From contig NC_088303.1 of NCBI RefSeq assembly GCF_032854445.1, forward strand, positions 14,951,501 to 15,011,500: a DNA stretch of 60,000 bases, read 5' to 3'. A program made the translations under genes and the position numbers. How positions within the stretch are numbered: the stretch's first letter is position 1; each line of letters begins with the position of its first letter. This document shows positions 14,100 to 26,351 of the stretch, one piece after another. The DNA is from Liolophura sinensis (lineage: Eukaryota; Mollusca; Polyplacophora; Chitonida; Chitonidae). A model generated the notes under the pieces. The model made no database searches, had not been told where the DNA came from, and saw only the letters and a program-made list of their open reading frames with translations.

Positions 14100-14465
14100 T
14101 GACCAGCGGTGGTTAGTGGTTAAAGGTGCTTGCTTTTCAGTTATCGCTCGGACACCTGATGGGGGCTCCAAATCAACCTCGGACAGGAAATGTAATCCCC
14201 AGCTTTCACTGCTTGTGGGGTCTTGGTGACGAAAAGCGGTGGACAACACTCGTGGGGCTATTTTCACAGTCTTACATTGCTGCGACACCCCTTGTCTTCT
14301 GCCAGTACGATGTGCATAGGCCTACTTGCAAGTTACATGTAGGAAAGTTCATCAGTCGCTTGTCAAAGGGCAGTGGTTTACCCGGACAATCCTGTGTCCT
14401 CCACTCACAGTACTGACCGTCATTGTACAAATGAAAAATTCTTCAGTTCACCATTTAACTCCAAT
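14100..14465 (+). repeat. SINE-like element, nearly full length
   Basis: The 5' head has a tRNA A-box-like segment (gcggtggttagtggttaaag, about 14105-14124) and a following ctcggacacctg. The body ends with the shared 3' module: aggaaagttcatcagtcgct, then ggcagtggtttacccggac, then tactgaccgtcattgtac, then gaaaaattcttcagttcacc. The 3' module is shared with 1237-1385 and 56230-56390. Small open frames inside it are repeat-derived. Confidence 0.6.
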
Positions 14466-16034
14466 CCCATCAAATGTATACACGTATAAACAAAATTTAT
14501 ACATTTATTCTTTATATATGTATAACGGTGACTATTATTTGTCTCCGCACAATCAACATTTCTGTTCTCGCCATGTAATTATGTATTTTTAGATTGGGAT
14601 TTTATCTTTTTATTTTAATATTCATATTACGGCGCTAGAAGAAAGCAACGAACCTCGACAGTGGTAAATTTGTCAAAATCCACAAAAAGAGATCTACCGT
14701 TACATCATACCTTGTGTGTATGTTTATAGAATAGTGAGATTTGCTCATTCGAACTAAAACAGCTGTAGAGTAATTAGTAAGGATAACGCTTCATCGGCAT
14801 TTATCCTTGTGGACGAAATTGTCTGTTATCTGAAAAAAGAGCAGTAAAAATGTTTTGCTAAGAAGAAAAGAGCATTTTTCGGTAGCGCGTTGTAGTTACT
14901 CAGTTGGCCGACTGTGTGATTTAGCTGGTCCGTGTTCCTGCAACGTCTGATACCTTGGACATCTCCCAAGTGTATATTTACTGTACCGGTTTTAGTGGAA
15001 TAACCAGATCGGGTCGTAGCCTTGGCGCGGACTGCATGGTTTTAGTCTAGCCGGTAACAGTAGAATAATGGGGAATGAAGCCCATTTTAGTTTCGCCGCT
15101 ATTGTTCGCTGACGTGAGAGAAGGGTGGTTAATGGCACCATACCTCCCACTGACAAACGAGATGGAGCTGTTATCTGCCAGCTTCCGCCTGATGTACCTG
15201 ATCTGATCCTGAGTCAAACCGGTGGTCGGCTAGCGGCTTGCGGGACAGTGATTTATCGGAGGAGGAGGTTATTGACAAAGTCTACTTCAATAGCAGTTAT
15301 GTTGCAGTTATCACATTCCGTAGCAGGTGCTCTTCACATCAGCTGATAAAAAACGGGAAACACTGGCTGCAATGTTATCGGGTTTTCGAGTAGACAATTT
15401 TATGCGGTCAATATACCGATGGGCATACAGATTTTAATGCTGCGAGCGGGTGCTTAAGTTTGGTTTCATTAAATACTGGTATAGAGAAACTGAAAAAAAA
15501 CTTCCAATATTTCTTTATTATTCCTCGCCCTTATGACGTTTACAAGAAACAGTTAAAGTATAGTTGATACGACACGAATAAGGGGCTCAAAATGGCGACA
15601 AAGCGGTGTAAATTCCGTCTTGGAAATTGTGGCTAAACCGCATAAGCCCTGGAGCTGGGCTGGGGAACGAGATTTAAAACTCCATTAACTCCACCATCTT
15701 TCAAATATCGTGCCACAAAAAAGCATGGGAAGTTTCTCGCTGGCTTTTTCAAATAGCACCTTTCAGTACTTTGCCGACTGTATCTTTAAAGCATTGTTTG
15801 TGTGCTTTTGTCTTTCTCAGTATCATAGTATACAGAGATCGACCAGTAGGTCTAAGTGGGTGCGCATTTCAACACGCAAATTCAAAGAATTTACATCCCA
15901 CCGTAAATGTAACTTATGTATGGGAGAAGGTGGTTTTCAACCTTGTTCTGATCTTACCCAAGATAATCCTGCACACAACAATTTATCACAAATGGACAAA
16001 ATCTGATTCAGTTATTGTACCGACCATTCTGATT
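14466..16034. other. No gene recognised
   Basis: Short open frames only. No recognisable repeat or splice-bounded exon seen. Confidence 0.35.
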
Positions 16035-16295
16035 TAGGGATATCGTTAAATATGCAAAACATATGCACAGATCTGGCCTTTTCCTCGCAGTTATTGCGAG
16101 GAAAACAACGGCCAATGACATTTGACGATATCCATTAAATAAACAAAACTTACGCACGGATCGGGCTGTTTTTCAAATTTGTTTCAGACAATATTTGACG
16201 CAATCGTTGCGCAAACATGTTAAAGACGGACAGACAGACAGTTTGACATACCCAAATTATCACACTGGAAAAGTGTGATAAAATTTTGGGTAGGA
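16035..16295. repeat. Hairpin-rich repeat element
   Basis: Two related sub-blocks (starting near 16037 and 16123, each with gatatc..ttaaat..caaaac..gcac) are followed by a gacggacagacagacag stretch. Stem-loops lie at 16079-16105 (11-bp stem ttttcctcgca, 5-nt loop), 16199-16209 (cgcaa/ttgcg) and 16249-16292 (tacccaaa..atcacact pairing with agtgtgat..tttgggta around a ggaaa loop). The arrangement suggests a foldback-type or miniature element. Confidence 0.5.
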
Positions 16296-19200
16296 CACTA
16301 ATGTAAAGTTTACGTCAACATAACAACATAAAGGACTCATTTACATTTCAGCCCGTTATGGACTGTGATTTGTTTTGTCTTATCTGATGTGGATGTCAGA
16401 CCATGCCCTTCGGTACTGTTTGACATACTATGTTTTTCCAAATGGAACACTATCCGGTTATTGGCAATTTGTTCTCACAGATTGAAAGGTTAGCTTCAAT
16501 TGACATGTTTACATCGGGGGGAACCACTGTTAGCGTATACAGTGTTTGACACTCTGTGGTAAGGCATTGTGCAGAATACATATACCGTGTGATACAAGAT
16601 AAATGTCGCGCAGACATGAATAACAGCCGATGGCAGAGTCAGATTTCAGCAATACAGAGTTTGTACTGAATGGGCATGCTATGTTGCGTACAGAGACCTG
16701 AACTACAGAGCTTCCGGGATCAAGGAATATAGAAATAACTCAGGATTTGAGTTGTGCAAGTAAAGATCTTTAAAAGATAAAACACAAAAGGATTAATAAG
16801 CAGTCAAGCGTACAGATCGCAGTAATTCAGTCCAGCACTCATTTTTAAACACAATGATGTTAATCTTAAGATATGAAGTATTCAAAGTTTCTTGTACAAG
16901 GAAACTTTAATACAATATCAACATTTGGGGATACGTAAATTCATGTAATCCGACATTTTGACACTACTGGAATGATTCAGAGAGTAAAATATAAGAGACA
17001 TAACTAACTTTTAATGTGATAAGCCTTTCGAACCTTACAGGATGACTTCAAACAGATTTCAGAAGCTACGTTCGGGCGATCTTTGATGTTTGATGACTTG
17101 ATAGGGGTTAGGGGTAAACTATAAATTTCAAACGATTTGGCCTTTGTAGTGCATGTACAATGTACCTGTATTTAACTGTATCGCTGTATCGACGGAAACC
17201 CTGATTGATAACTTTTGTATGTTGTTTTAGAAGCAGTAGAGCACAATATTTTTTATTTAGTGGCAGAATCAATGAATTTGCCTTTGAACTATTACAATGT
17301 ATTATTTTAGAATGAACTAATTATAATTTTGTTGACCGATTTTAAAAAGTCACCTCACTGACAAATATGTTTTAAGGCCAGCTTACCTAAGCTCACATTT
17401 GCGAGCTGTTTAACTTTAGGGTCACGGGGTCATATAATAATGTCAATGCTTTCGATTCTTCGTGTTTCTTCTGTTTCTACCATTCCTTACAAATGGTGAG
17501 ATAGACTTAAATGTACAGATGGCCTTGGGTCCAGTATTTATCAAGCAACTTCACATTTAAGTCACGAATTGCAAGAGATGAAAAGGCCAAAACTCCAAAA
17601 AGGCCAGAACGTGAAAGAAGTATGGTTGTCCGTTGTTCTGCAGTAAAGGCAGTGTACACGTTTAAACTTCTTAGGAAAAAACCTTTTAATTGTAGCTGTG
17701 CTTGAATGTTTAACTTAAAACCTTTGATAAATGTGGTCCCAGGCAGGCAGGGCTCAAGCCTTCCAATTTGTTTTGACAAGAGTATCATTTGTGACTGAAC
17801 GGTTCGTCTGTTATACCCACATAGTCCAGTAAACACCTACAGCCAAGATGAAAAACCGAATGCCCGAGTTAACGAAGAATTTAACAAATCCCATATTGAA
17901 AATTGTATCGGTAGAGATTCCATTAGCTTAGGTGTCAATAGCCAACAAATACAAATAATTTGTCCGCCGATATGTTCTTCGGTGGTAGGTGCGAATGCAG
18001 CGTGATAACACTAGGGGAAGGATGCCAGGATAGAGACGATCATGGCAGATCACAGGGTTAACGGTACAGTGATTTTAGACTTCCACTGGCACGAAGGCAA
18101 GATTTGCTTTTAATGATTTGCGAAGAAAATCCATTAGCGGGTAGAAAACGTCGGTGAATAATGAATCAGCTGTCAATGAACCCTGCTTCACATTCTCTAT
18201 TTCTCTCCTTTATAAAAGTACTCCTTTTTTCTTGACTTTTTTTTAGACCAGATAAAGTTACCTTTCAAGTATAAAAGTGCTGAGATGATATGATCGTTGG
18301 TACCTTCGTACGTTGTTTTGGACATGGTCCATAAAAAACAGACCTGCCTTGATTCCGACACACGTAGTATAAAAAGCCACGCGTAGTTTGTTTCTACTAA
18401 ATTCTTCAAATGCAAAGTCCACCACGCCTCAGTCATAGTAATTTAAAACACATATCCAGATTAGCTCGGCCTAATTTATCCAAAAGCAATGACCATCTTG
18501 TTTCAAACATAGTCATTCAAGTCACATGGTCTTCAGTTCAGGTCTTGAATTTATCCATATCTAGCTACACCTAGACTGATTTATACATAGCTGTTTAAAA
18601 GTAATGTATATATGTAAATCAAACCATCAAACCAATTTCAGTAGCCAGACGTAATGGATATGTATGCATGCTAAATGGACAGTGGAAAAATCATATAACG
18701 CGCATAGTTAAAATGTGATTTTGTGGTTTATGGTTTGACTCTAGTTTGAATGGTGCATAACATCAGTATCTACGATATGGCAATGCAAGAATATGGGACA
18801 GTTCATATTAATACATCATCAGAATGTAGAAACTCGTTTGAACAACAAAACGCCAGGAATTGGGGAGATTGTCAGAAAATTTGCAGGTGTGTCTAACCAT
18901 TTTAATATTTTATTAATGGTTTAATATTAACGATTTGTAAGCGCAGTGTATTGCACGCAAATGTTATTTTCCTGATTATTGCATGTTTCATATAAGAAAC
19001 GAACAAAGCTTTTGTGACAGGTACATGGTGGCGTTTTGTGCTGAGTCAGACGGCTTTGGTTATGAACATGCACATCCGCAGAAACCAGGTAACACGAAAT
19101 TACCAGATCTTCAGCAGGTCAGAGTCACGATAGCCGTGATAGAGAAAAGGCGTTTCTAGACGTTTACTGGTGATAAAAAATGTCCCTTTCTCAACTGTCA

Positions 19201-19371
19201 GCTTGTGTCTCTTAAGCATAACCTTCCGTTGAAAGTAACACACTGAGTTAGCCAGGCTTCCATTAGCGGGTTGATTACGTTACGTTGATGATTCCCAATG
19301 CTCCACTAGGACCCAACTTCATTTTGATAGATGGTCAGATTACAATCAGATTTCATGTCAGCATATCGTTA
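16296..19371. other. No gene recognised
   Basis: The sequence is AT-rich and apparently unique. Open frames up to 109 codons (17507-17836) overlap one another on both strands and match no family I know. Confidence 0.35.
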
Positions 19372-19393
19372 CCCCCCCCCCCCCCCCCCCCCC
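19372..19393. repeat. Homopolymer (C)22
   Basis: An uninterrupted run of 22 Cs flanked by tcgtta and acctcag. Such a run is length-unstable and error-prone in sequencing, so its exact length in the genome is uncertain. Confidence 0.9.
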
Positions 19394-21364
19394 ACCTCAG
19401 ACACCTTCACCTGGAACGAGGACCCCATTAGCACTTCCGTTTCTCGGGAGGGAAACGGATGTAATTCTGTTTATTTTAGGGTGTAAAGTCTTTTTTCGCT
19501 GCCAATCTGCCATTTTTGGTGTACAGGTGCATGCTTGGTATAAAAATGATGGAAACTGCCTAAGTGTTGGACAAGAGTGAGTTTTAATGATGAAAGATTG
19601 AAATTATGGGCGAGAGGACACAGGGAGACAGGTGATGATGAGGCTGCCAGGGATGTTCTAGGCATCGTTCCAAGCTGCCGACATGGAAAGATCCAGATGT
19701 TGACGGTCAACCTATGTCAAGATTTTTATGGTTGCTTTCTCACATACTGGGCCAGGTAAGGCACGGCCAAGGAATGTTTGGGACTGAGTTACAGGGCTAA
19801 AGATTAACACTGTAGCTTATGGAAAATTAATGAGAGTCTGAGGCCACCTAACCTTATATTGGCCAATCCTTCCTGTCACGAGTTAGCGCCCACTACTTTC
19901 GGTGACCACATCTTCACCGGGTCGTAGGGTTGAGCACTTCACGGAGTGGGCGGACTTAAAACCTGACGTAAATGTCCGGTTGAAGCTGGCGTGCCACGGG
20001 AACAAAGCTGACACATCGACCTATTTTAGTCATTTCTATGATTAATAAAAAAAATGATTGAAAGTAATGAAAATCAATAAAACTATTAGATTTGGTACAA
20101 GATGTACATTTTCACGCATACCTTCATGGCTAAGAAAGTTTTTTGATCTATGTACAATATTTGCGAATGACTGTTGTGCTTTAAACAGAACAACACAAAT
20201 ATAGCATCATCTCTGCTTGTGACCAGTGAGCTAAGAAAGATTTACTTTAAAAACATTTATTTATTCTGATTATTCGTCAGAATGAAACACGATTGCTAGT
20301 GACGTCACATCGAAGTTATATGCCCATGAAATGGCTGCACAGCTGTGTTCATATTACGTGAGTGGCTTTCAGTCTGGAAAGGGCGAATTTTTGGTAAATA
20401 ACTGTCCCTACGGAAATACAGCCTTAATTCTGTTTCAACTATGTAGAAATGCACTCCATCGCTGATGGGCATGCACGCGTGGAACCAAGAAGTATACGTT
20501 TGGCAATTCTTTCTTCTCTCTGTTGTCTGTTCAAGAACATTTCACTATCAATGTTGTATGGAGCAACCTGTATTTTCTTTTCATTTTACTCCAGAAATCG
20601 TATACATCAAATGAAATTTTCTTTCAATCAAGTAATTGACCGGAAAACCGCGTAACCCATTACACAGGTGCACCTGAGCGCCAGATAAAGAAGCGTTTAT
20701 AATCCTGTCCGTCCCTTGTGATTTGAATTAAATTTAACCCTCACCATGACTTCCACATGATAATGGGCCGATAATGTGCACGCCAACAGGAACTAGGTTT
20801 TTTTCGCACAATACCGCTTTATATTATGAGCCTAGGAATAAGTGGAAAAACGAAAAAATTGCATTTCACCTAAACCTGGACCACTTCCGGTTTCTACGTG
20901 ATTTCCTGGAGTCCTTTTCAGTAATTAAAGCTGGTGTCAAATCATTTTATTTTTTAAAAATAATTGGTAATACTACCGGGTTCATTAAATACGCCTGGGC
21001 TCATCAGTTACATTAAAGCTAATGTGTGTCTGCCGTCATCGAAAGGCAATGTCGAATTCTCCGGCTTAATGATCAAACGAATCTAGTTCGAGTTAACTTG
21101 TCCAAATAGTTATGCATTGTCCAGTCAAGTTAGTAATGCTTATTTTTATCTTTGATCTAGGTACATGTACTAATATCATTCCCACTAAAAGTTGCAGCAA
21201 AATATATAATCCGCAAATTATTTATCATATTAACTGATAAGCTGGTATAATTGTGGTAGGTACGTTATGGTTCATATTGGTGGAAGGTCAAAGTTCAGTT
21301 CCGAACCTACCATCATTAAGGGTTTAAAACATGTGAATGCAAATCAATACCCTGGAAACAAAGC
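19394..21364. other. No gene recognised
   Basis: Only short open frames without recognisable domains. Confidence 0.35.
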
Positions 21365-21515
21365 AATGACTTCGTCAAATTATAAAGAAAAGTATATCAG
21401 AGCGAGTAAAAACAGGACAGTAGGTACCGTGATCAATGATATCTGACAAATGCTATATCCAGCCTCTTGTCAGTTTACCTCAATTCCGGTTCTACTGTGA
21501 TTGTTCAATTAAATG
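21365..21515 (-). repeat. Short dispersed repeat, family F (reverse)
   Basis: It contains agagcgagtaaaaacaggac, then a gtgatc..tgacaaatg segment, then cttgtcagtttacctca. This is the reverse of the blocks at 40800-40915. It is diverged. Confidence 0.45.
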
Positions 21516-22392
21516 ATAAAATAGTACAGCAACCTACATACCCTCTGTCAACATGGCTGGACACGTCAGTTATAAGGTATAGAGGATAAAAAATAATGTA
21601 ATTCGTAGTTTTTTTTTTCAGTCTTTTTTCGAACAACATGTAAACTGTATACTTGAAAGAAACTCAGAAAGAGTTTTAAATCAGAACAGCCTTGATATAG
21701 ATGGGAGATCCAGCTACGACCATGGAATTCATTTGTGTCCTTGCTGAAAAACTTTCAAGAAAAAATGTCAAGAAACGGGAAACGTTGAAGTACAACGTCT
21801 CCAGTGCTCGTACATGAAAATTGCTAACTCACTGAAGAATAATGGCGTTGACACCATATATAGTTCGCATACATGATCCCCATGTTTGACAATCATACAT
21901 AAATCCCTAAACTATCACGTCATCAAAAATATGGCTCTACAAGGTTTTTTACATACCCGTACGAAAAGCGAAGAGCTAGACCGCAGTTGCCACCTCAGAG
22001 CCTTACATATGAACTTGCAAAGTCTTTGTTCCAACTCTCTCCCGTATAACGAAGCTGACGCTGGTGTCACAAGGGCCCAGAAACAGCTGGCGAAGATGTA
22101 GTTATGACGTCGTTGATGCTCGGAACTATCAGTTTCGAAAGTGAGACTTACATTTGAAGATGGGAATATTTCGTATGTAGTGTCTACTAACCTTCTCTTT
22201 GGTCACTTGGTCCATTTACTCACACAGTTTTTTTTTAAATAATACTCGTGCCAAAGATATTAAGTTTAGTGCTTCTTCATGTACAAACTCTAGTATAAGG
22301 CCCCATACGTTAAAACTGTTTTGTAAAACAGCCTGGGTGTCCGCATAGAAAGTAGAGAATACGCGTCAAACGTGAAAGTGTACGGGAAACGC

Positions 22393-22476
22393 CATGAGAA
22401 TGTGTGGCAACGTCATGGGAATGTGTGGTGACGTCATGGGAATGTATGGCGACGTCATGGGAATACGAAAACATGT
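22393..22476 (+). repeat. 21-bp tandem repeat, four copies, with CRE-like core
   Basis: The unit catgggaatgtgtggcgacgt starts at 22393, 22414, 22435 and 22456, an exact 21-bp period. The junctions read (g/t)gacgtcatg or caacgtcatg, so three CRE-like gacgtca cores are spaced two helical turns apart. The period is a multiple of three, so one frame encodes a heptad (M-G-M-C-G-D-V) repeat, but no longer open frame contains it. It lies about 660 bp past the donor of the GPCR exon at 23136, in that gene's putative intron. Confidence 0.8.
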
Positions 22477-22859
22477 AACACGTTCACGGTGATCGCTGTT
22501 TTCACGTCAGTTGAACGCGCCAACAGTTTCTCGTCTTTCCGAGAAATTAATCTCAGCATCAACTCCGACATTAGTATGTCACCCGTAAACTATAAATCGG
22601 TGTTACAAGTCGATAATCACAAGAACCATTTCCACAACATATATGGCAAATAAATCATATAATATATACATGAGAAGGAGCCGCGTTATTATATTAAAAT
22701 TTTTGTTCTGTCTGCTGCATTGGCTTAATTATAAGAAAACATCAAGAAAGAGTAAGAGGCATTTTGGTCAACGTTATAAACGTACTACAACAAACTGATT
22801 TGCCGAATGGAGATTTTTGTTGAAAAACCTCTAACTGCTTCGGTGGTACGCTGGGCGCT
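22477..22859. other. Putative intron sequence, no feature seen
   Basis: Plain AT-rich sequence lies between the 21-bp repeat and the triplet array. No exon of the neighbouring receptor was recognised. Confidence 0.4.
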
Positions 22860-23030
22860 CATGGTAATGATGATATCAATGATGATATCAATGATGATGA
22901 TGATGGTGATGATGATGGTGATGATGATGGTGGTGGTGATGATGATGGTGGTGGTGGTGGTGGTGGTGGTGGTGGTGGTGGTGGTGATGGTGATGATGAT
23001 GACGATGACGACGATGATGACGATGGGGTA
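22860..23030. repeat. Imperfect (GAT/GGT)n triplet array
   Basis: About 170 bp of almost pure gat, ggt and gac triplets include an uninterrupted (ggt) stretch of about 16 units near 22938-22985. It sits about 105 bp into the intron after the GPCR first exon. On the minus strand it stays open in more than one frame, so reading through the exon donor yields an artificial Thr/Ile-rich extension. It is a microsatellite, not coding sequence. Confidence 0.9.
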
Positions 23031-23135
23031 GTAATAGTCTTGGATATCCATGCTGATGTTGATGCAGACAGTAAAACTTGAGTGATGATTACATGATTGT
23101 GGACAATGATAAACATTACTCCACGCAACACTCAC

Positions 23136-23522
23136 CTGTGTGTATTTCACCAGCTTACACATGACGTCTCCAAAAAACCACGTTTGGGCGACATCTTGTA
23201 TCAATGTAAATGGTAAAGCGATAAGAAGCACCAGAAAGTCAGCCATAGCCAGGTTAAAAATGAATGTATTCGTTACTGTCTTCATACGCTGGTTTTTCCA
23301 CACAACTAAGCACACGAGGAAATTTCCGAAGATGCCTAGAAGAAAGGTACAGGCAAACAGTACCATGAGAACAGCCACGTATGGTTTTGGGGTGAGCCAT
23401 GCCACAATGGCTTCCCTAAACTCATCAAGTGTGGCCACACAATCTCCTGTGACAGGGTGGAAGTAGTCGCACGATGGCTCCTCGAACGTCGGAAAGAAAA
23501 AGTAATCAGAAAAATTATCCAT
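23136..23522 (-). CDS. Orexin/allatotropin-type GPCR, first coding exon (copy 1)
   Basis: This is the N-terminal coding exon of a class A peptide GPCR: 129 codons from ATG (23522-23520) to a phase-0 donor, cacacag|gtgagtg, with the exon ending at 23136. Residues 1-43 form an acidic and aromatic extracellular N-terminus with two cysteines (18, 28). A segment before TM1 (EFREAIVAWLTPKPY) resembles the amphipathic N-terminal helix of orexin receptors. TM1 spans about 49-72 with the G-N-F-L-V motif (GN at 66-67). TM2 spans about 88-110 with N-L-A-M-A-D (D95). ECL1 holds the conserved Trp and the disulphide Cys (TWFFGDVMCK). A family receptor has about 400 residues, so TM3-TM7 must lie in later exons, which I could not find. 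It would act at the cell surface in neuropeptide signalling through G proteins. Luqin- or GPR83-like receptors are alternatives. Confidence 0.85.
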
Positions 23523-26095
23523 TGTTTCGACTCCTGCAGATCAGAAACGGTTTTCTTGATAGTCGGAAGGGTTCAACAACTTGTCGTTATGCTGTCTTTG
23601 ACTAGAAAGATTTTAGATTTAACAGTCAGCAAATTGCAGATTCGGGGCTTAGTCGTCGATCGACCGGTTCATGCAATATCCAGTCAGACATAGATTTCAC
23701 AACCAGGTCACATTGTTCCTATCCACTAATAAAGATATTTCAACTTTCAGAACTTAAGCTGCTGATGTCACAACACCCACAGGTATTGTAGGTGCTAAAA
23801 CATGTCCAAGAAACTATTCAGAATGATTCTTGGAAACAGAATTTGTCTTCGAGTTTATTACACAGGTGTTCGTCAGTATTGGTTCTTTCAATCAGAGGTA
23901 CACTGTGTTTTCATTGACGATATCACACAGCTTTTAAGTTAAGTCCAAGGCAATAGAAAGAGATTGACATTACAGTCATGCTTTTCTTCATGATGATCAC
24001 CCAGTTGATGTTCATAAAGCGCTGAAACGTTCAACTTTTAGTGGTGAAACAGGGTTCTGTCCTTCAAATAGTAATGGATTGTTAAATTAAAATTGTATTT
24101 GTCCTTAGCAAACGTGACGTAACACTACGGTTTGCTTACTCACTGAGGAACTGCCATTAGCCGAGCTCAGGTGCACACCACATGCCGCCTTCACCTGAAC
24201 GAGCTTCCGGTGCATAATGCCATCGTCGACGTAAACCAGTATAAACGCATTAGATGTTACGTGACTTTGCAAATGTCCCATACGCATGAAATGTAGCCCT
24301 CGCGCACGTCGTCAGGGTAATTTCCATGAAATACTGTTCTCGTGAGTATTTCAGTTTACTGCTCCTTTGCTGTTTCTGTTCACATTGTCGTGTCAAGCAA
24401 CTAGGGCTTTTCTAAACGAGACTGTGACATGTGGGACTCACACCAACTGGAAAAACCGTATCCCTCAATTTCGTCAAAACGGTTTTTGTCAGTTTTGTCT
24501 TGTTGCACGCAGTCCACAGTGTTTTTAATCAGTCCCACCAATTAGGATGTATGTTTCCTGAATACATTCTTTTACCAGGAATGACAAGAGATCCAGGAAA
24601 CTCGGTGTAGAACAGGGAGAAATCATTTGGGCCCGGTGTAATTTAGGTTTATGCGACAGCTTCCAATCCTTGTATCAAATATGTTTTCCTCGTTACTTGT
24701 CTCACTCAACTCGAACCGTCCACAACAATTATCTAATGGGCTGCTCTCATATGTCGCCTTGTTTCGCACAAACACTCTATGAAACTAATGGACCATTGAA
24801 ATAAATGTCTCCTTTAGCGCGCGTCGAATCTCAAAGACAAAGGATGACTAGGAAGCAGCGATACAAACCGGAATATCATAAGCGATTCTCTCGCGTCCCT
24901 TTCCCTTTTTGCGCTGCTTTTGACATCATGCTCCGGAACAACACGGTACATGGCTTGGACATTTATATACGGATGGTTTGTTCAAATCTGAAGGTCTGTT
25001 AGATTTGTTTTCATTGATAACGGCATGGAAATAACACATCCTCGTAAATGCTATAATGACCGCGTGTCGAGTGACGCAGACTGTTTTATCAGAGCTTAGC
25101 TAAATGTCCCATGGACCATTAAAACACTCTTTCCGCTGCACACATCCGTAAATTCAATTGTTTCAGTGACGTAGGTTCCTTGGTTCGAATCCCGATGGAC
25201 AAGGTTTAAACATTCCATGTGGTATGTATCCTTACACGTCACATAGTAGTCAACACATAGCACAGAACATAGACTGGGGCAAGGGAGAAGTCCTTATAGC
25301 TAACACCTACTTCAGACGTTTCAGGCGTTGGGAGAAGATATTGTCTAAATTTTCTCTACAGATCACGCCATCTTTATATGGCGGTATGAGCATCCTGTTA
25401 ACAAGATCATAGCATCTCCTGGCAAATCAGGACGATCTGTCATACATGTTTTACACGCTTATCGCTGACAAGAGCCTCGTTAAACGATTTGTATTCCGAT
25501 ACAGACATACAACCATTACACGGGCTCAGGGATATCGATAGTTTCCCTTATACTTTAAGACAAGCGGCTTGAGAAGAATAACAAGGTATCAGACATGTTT
25601 AACAATCGCTACATTAGGCCCAGTTTAGATTCAAAATGCGATGCGATAAAAGAAACACGTTTCTAATTCATCTGTGATTGAGAATTAAATTTTTTAAATG
25701 TCATTGGGATGTCGAGGGATGGGGTGAACCTTTTTTGTGAGAGATCTTCCGTGTAATTTTCCTGTCCTTTTTATCCTTGGTATTTAGAATTGATTTATAC
25801 AGAGAAGGAACTTTTCAAATTAAGAGTAATTTCACCTGAACAGCTTTCTGCTCTTACCATTTTAAGTGAATGATTGATTACGCCACTTCGGCAGTACTAT
25901 GGTACCATATTATGGTAAAAACTTGTTTCAAACAAGACACTGTAGATGGCTTTAGAAAATCAAAAATTCAAACAAAAATAGACCGACATTGTTAAAACCA
26001 GCTAAAATGGCACAACCGTCAAATAAAATTCGAAAACCAAATTTAAAGTTTAAAAATAAATCATTTAGAAAATGAATTAGTTATGTATAAAACCT
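23523..26095. other. Upstream flank of GPCR copy 1; no gene recognised
   Basis: The first few hundred bases should contain the 5' UTR and promoter of the minus-strand receptor, but I see no clear TATA box. At 25181-25194 ggttcgaatcccga matches a pol III B-box, but no matching A-box or cloverleaf is present upstream. It is probably a SINE remnant. Confidence 0.4.
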
Positions 26096-26351
26096 ATATT
26101 TTATGATCTAGCCCAATAACATTTGGATATTTAATGAGAGGGTTTGAAAAAATACAGTCCATTGTGTGGAACCTTTGATGAATACGAGCAAAATCTACAG
26201 TCAACAAGGATGTGTTTGGTGCCATATCGGGCACCACACATAACACACTAGGGAGCAATGCCCCCAGGAAGCGTAACATAAAATGCCGAATACAGCATCC
26301 CGTCAGAACTACTTGATCTCTTCCAGATATAGGAATCAAAGTAAATGACAC
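26096..26351 (-). pseudogene. Decayed non-LTR retrotransposon ORF2, C-terminal end
   Basis: Minus-strand frames retain the end of a LINE-type ORF2 protein. One frame reads GRDQVVLTGCCIRHFML, resembling the R-x-x-Q/E-V-x-L-x-R-L-R-I-G-H region that follows the reverse transcriptase domain. A shift of frame then gives CVMCGARYGTKHILVDC (26247-26197), a C-x2-C-x7-H-x4-C zinc-knuckle-like motif typical of Jockey-type element C-termini. A second shift returns to the first frame for DFARIHQRFHTMD. Two frameshifts, and a stop just before the cysteine motif in its own frame, make it dead. No reverse transcriptase core was seen upstream, so this is a 5'-truncated copy. Confidence 0.6.

Noticed and set aside
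22785-23135. C-terminal half of the 245-codon frame after the GPCR exon (Thr/Ile-rich run)
   Set aside because: It reads past a strong donor into the triplet array; the real exon ends at 23136.
25181-25194. Perfect-looking tRNA B-box (ggttcgaatcccga)
   Set aside because: No A-box at the right distance and no cloverleaf can be folded; probably a SINE remnant or chance.
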